Origin: Amycolatopsis mongoliensis
GTDB taxonomy: Bacteria; Actinomycetota; Actinomycetes; Mycobacteriales; Pseudonocardiaceae
NCBI RefSeq assembly: GCF_030285665.1
Contig: NZ_CP127295.1
Location: 5,766,001-5,830,000, forward strand
Length of the DNA: 64,000 nucleotides
Direction of reading: 5' to 3'
Positions 62,237-64,000 of the stretch are shown here, one piece after another; within the stretch, counting starts at the first letter, position 1; each line of letters opens with the position of its first letter. The notes beneath the pieces were generated by a model. It saw nothing but the letters and a program-made list of their open reading frames with translations. It made no database searches and was not told the DNA's origin. A program made the position numbers and the translations under genes.

Positions 62237-64000
62237 ATGGCGGAACCCCCACCACCGGTGGACGACGAGGCGACTGTCTTCCTTCCCAGCGAATTGCGCG
62301 GCGCCCACTGGCCGACCCGCGACCCCGACGTCTCCCGGCGGCCGTACGACGAGTTCGCCACCCAGATCGTCGCGCGGCTACCCGCCTCGCCCGTCACCGC
62401 CGGCCGCGGTGAAGGCGCCGGCTCGTCGCTGGCCCGCTCGAGCGGCCGGATGGCCGTCGCCTCGACCGTCAGCCGGATCACCGGGTTCGTCGCGAAGCTG
62501 CTGCTGGCCGCCGTGGTCGGCACCCGGGTCGTCAACGACTCCTTCACCGTCGCGAACACCCTGCCCAACATCGTCTTCGAACTGCTCTTCGGCGGCGTGC
62601 TCGCCAGCGTCGTCGTGCCGCTGCTGGTCCGCTCCCAGGACGACCCGGACGGCGGCCGCGCCTACACGCAGCGGCTGATCACCATGGCGCTGGTCCTGCT
62701 CACCGTCGGCACGGCCGTCGCGGTGGCGATCGCGCCCCTGTTCACCACGCTCTACGTCGACAAATCGTCTCCGACGGCCAATCCGGGGCTCACGACCGCC
62801 CTCGCGTACCTGCTGCTGCCGCAGATCCTGTTCTACGGCCTGTTCGCGCTGCTCTCGGCGATCCTCAACGCGCAGAACGTCTTCGGCCCGCCCGCTTGGG
62901 CGCCGGTGCTGAACAACGTCGTCGTCACCGGCACGCTCGTCGTGTTCGCGGTGGTGCCGGGGGAGCTGACGCTCGACCCGGTCCGGATGAGCGATCCGAA
63001 GCTGCTCGTGCTCGGCCTCGGCACCACGCTCGGCATCGTCGTGCAGGCCGTGGTGCTGGTCCCGGCGCTGCTGCGCACCGGGTTCCGGTTCCGCTGGCGC
63101 TGGGGCTTCGACCCGCGGATCAAGGAGTTCGGCGGGCTGGCCGCGTGGATCCTCGGCTACGTCGTCGTCAGCCACGTCGGGTTCGTCGTCACCACCCGGG
63201 TGCTGACGCACGGGACCAGCGGCGGCGTCACGGCCTACAGCTACGCGTCCCTGCTCTTCCAGCTCCCGTACGGCATCCTCGGCGTCTCGCTGCTCACCGC
63301 GCTGATGCCGCGGATGAGCCGCGCCGCCGCGGACGGCAACACCGTCGCGCTCGTCGGCGACCTCTCGCTCGCCTCCCGCATCTCGACGGTGCTGTTCGTG
63401 CCGATCTCCGCCGTGCTGGCGGTGGTCGGCACCCCGGTCGGCATCGCGATCTTCACGTGGGGCCGCGGCACCCTCGACGACGCCGAGCGGCTCGGCCAGA
63501 CCCTCGCCGTCTCCGCCGTCGGGCTGCTGCCCTTCGCGCTGGTCATGTTGCAGCTGCGGGTGTTCTACGCGATGAAGGACGCGCGCACGCCCACCCTGAT
63601 CATGCTCGTGATGACCGCGGTCAAGATCCCGCTGCTGCTGCTCTGCCGCGGCCTGCTCGACGGCGAACACGTCGTCCACGGCGTGATGCTCGTGAACGGC
63701 GCCGGGTTCGTCGTCGGCGCCGTCCTCGGCCAGGTCTGGCTCTGGGTCCGGCTCGGGCACCTGCGCAGCAAGCGATCGCTGCGGGTCGGGCTGATCACCC
63801 TTTCCGTGAGCGCGCTCGGCGTCGGGGCCGCGGTGCTCGCCGGCTACGCCGTGCCCGGCTCCCTCGGCGCGATCCCTGCCGCGTGGGTGAAACTCCCGGT
63901 CCAGACCTTGCTCGGGATGGCCGTCCCGTTCGGCCTGCTGGCCCTGCTCAGGCTCCCGGAGTTCACGCCGGTGACCCGGCGCGCGGGCGCCCTCCTGCGG
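62237..64000 (+). CDS. murJ: MurJ/MviN lipid II flippase (3' end outside window)
   Basis: 588 codons are in the window with no stop. A cytoplasmic N-terminus (about 1-75) precedes repeated TM helices. MurJ motifs include ASTVSRITGFVAKLLLAAVVG, NTLPNIVFELLFGG, ILNAQNVFGPPAWAPVLNN and YGILGVSLLTALMPRMSR (each given in part). It flips lipid II for peptidoglycan synthesis. ATG 62237 is chosen; codons after it keep GC-rich third positions. Some actinobacterial members have a C-terminal pseudokinase, which cannot be judged here because the gene runs off the edge. Confidence 0.95.
   Translation, partial: MAEPPPPVDDEATVFLPSELRGAHWPTRDPDVSRRPYDEFATQIVARLPASPVTAGRGEGAGSSLARSSGRMAVASTVSRITGFVAKLLLAAVVGTRVVNDSFTVANTLPNIVFELLFGGVLASVVVPLLVRSQDDPDGGRAYTQRLITMALVLLTVGTAVAVAIAPLFTTLYVDKSSPTANPGLTTALAYLLLPQILFYGLFALLSAILNAQNVFGPPAWAPVLNNVVVTGTLVVFAVVPGELTLDPVRMSDPKLLVLGLGTTLGIVVQAVVLVPALLRTGFRFRWRWGFDPRIKEFGGLAAWILGYVVVSHVGFVVTTRVLTHGTSGGVTAYSYASLLFQLPYGILGVSLLTALMPRMSRAAADGNTVALVGDLSLASRISTVLFVPISAVLAVVGTPVGIAIFTWGRGTLDDAERLGQTLAVSAVGLLPFALVMLQLRVFYAMKDARTPTLIMLVMTAVKIPLLLLCRGLLDGEHVVHGVMLVNGAGFVVGAVLGQVWLWVRLGHLRSKRSLRVGLITLSVSALGVGAAVLAGYAVPGSLGAIPAAWVKLPVQTLLGMAVPFGLLALLRLPEFTPVTRRAGALLR

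Overview
The window is high-GC actinobacterial DNA, most likely from Amycolatopsis or a close Pseudonocardiaceae relative. The signs are GC-rich third codon positions, many GTG/TTG starts, ATGA/GTGA/TTGA stop-start overlaps, acVLRF1, an F420-type LLM oxidoreductase and an accA2/accD2-like operon. The genus is an inference from gene content. No tRNA, rRNA, CRISPR array, transposase, phage gene or PKS/NRPS gene was seen, so this reads as ordinary chromosome with some accessory genes.

Layout. 0-1.5 kb: end of a suf Fe-S operon (sufS, sufU, sufT). 1.5-8.6 kb: membrane proteins, a signal-peptidase-like protein lacking both catalytic residues, a UbiB-type kinase, a snapalysin-like protease, a NarL-type two-component pair and a GNAT. 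8.7-15.2 kb: a sulfate-activation module (cysD, fused cysNC) divergent from SnoaL, DUF1214, SDR and sulfotransferase genes; CysC makes PAPS, the sulfotransferase's donor. 15.2-20 kb: an EAL/GGDEF protein, an ArsR/SRPBCC pair, a PASTA lipoprotein and a dGTPase. 20.3-25.7 kb: a large secreted subtilase with Glu in place of the catalytic His, the ribosome-rescue factor acVLRF1, and an ABC-F protein preceded by an apparently leaderless six-residue ORF.

25.9-42.7 kb: a small HTH protein, a GT87-like transferase, a divergent LLM/MarR pair, an ABC exporter, a serine hydrolase, SIS and alpha/beta-hydrolase proteins, a cyclopropane synthase, an LCP protein, tandem GNATs, a peroxiredoxin, a PAS-GGDEF-EAL protein with degenerate catalytic motifs, a P450 and a truncated AraC regulator. 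42.8-49.4 kb: nrdA, nrdB and metE on the minus strand, with a cobalamin riboswitch between nrdB and metE. NrdB has the class Ic signature (Phe at the radical Tyr, Glu as first metal ligand). 49.8-61.2 kb: an acyl-CoA catabolic locus (ADC-like and enoyl-CoA hydratase, divergent from TIGR03084, AtuA-like, acyl-CoA dehydrogenase, carboxylase beta and alpha, acyl-CoA dehydrogenase, SDR and TetR). 61.2-64 kb: two small cysteine-containing proteins and the 5' part of murJ.

The most unusual structure is a set of intergenic palindromes: a 46-bp family in three copies whose stem arms differ by paired changes, a mirrored array with a 21-bp period that supplies the stop codons of both flanking genes, and three other long palindromes. 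Several lie within a few bases of stop codons.
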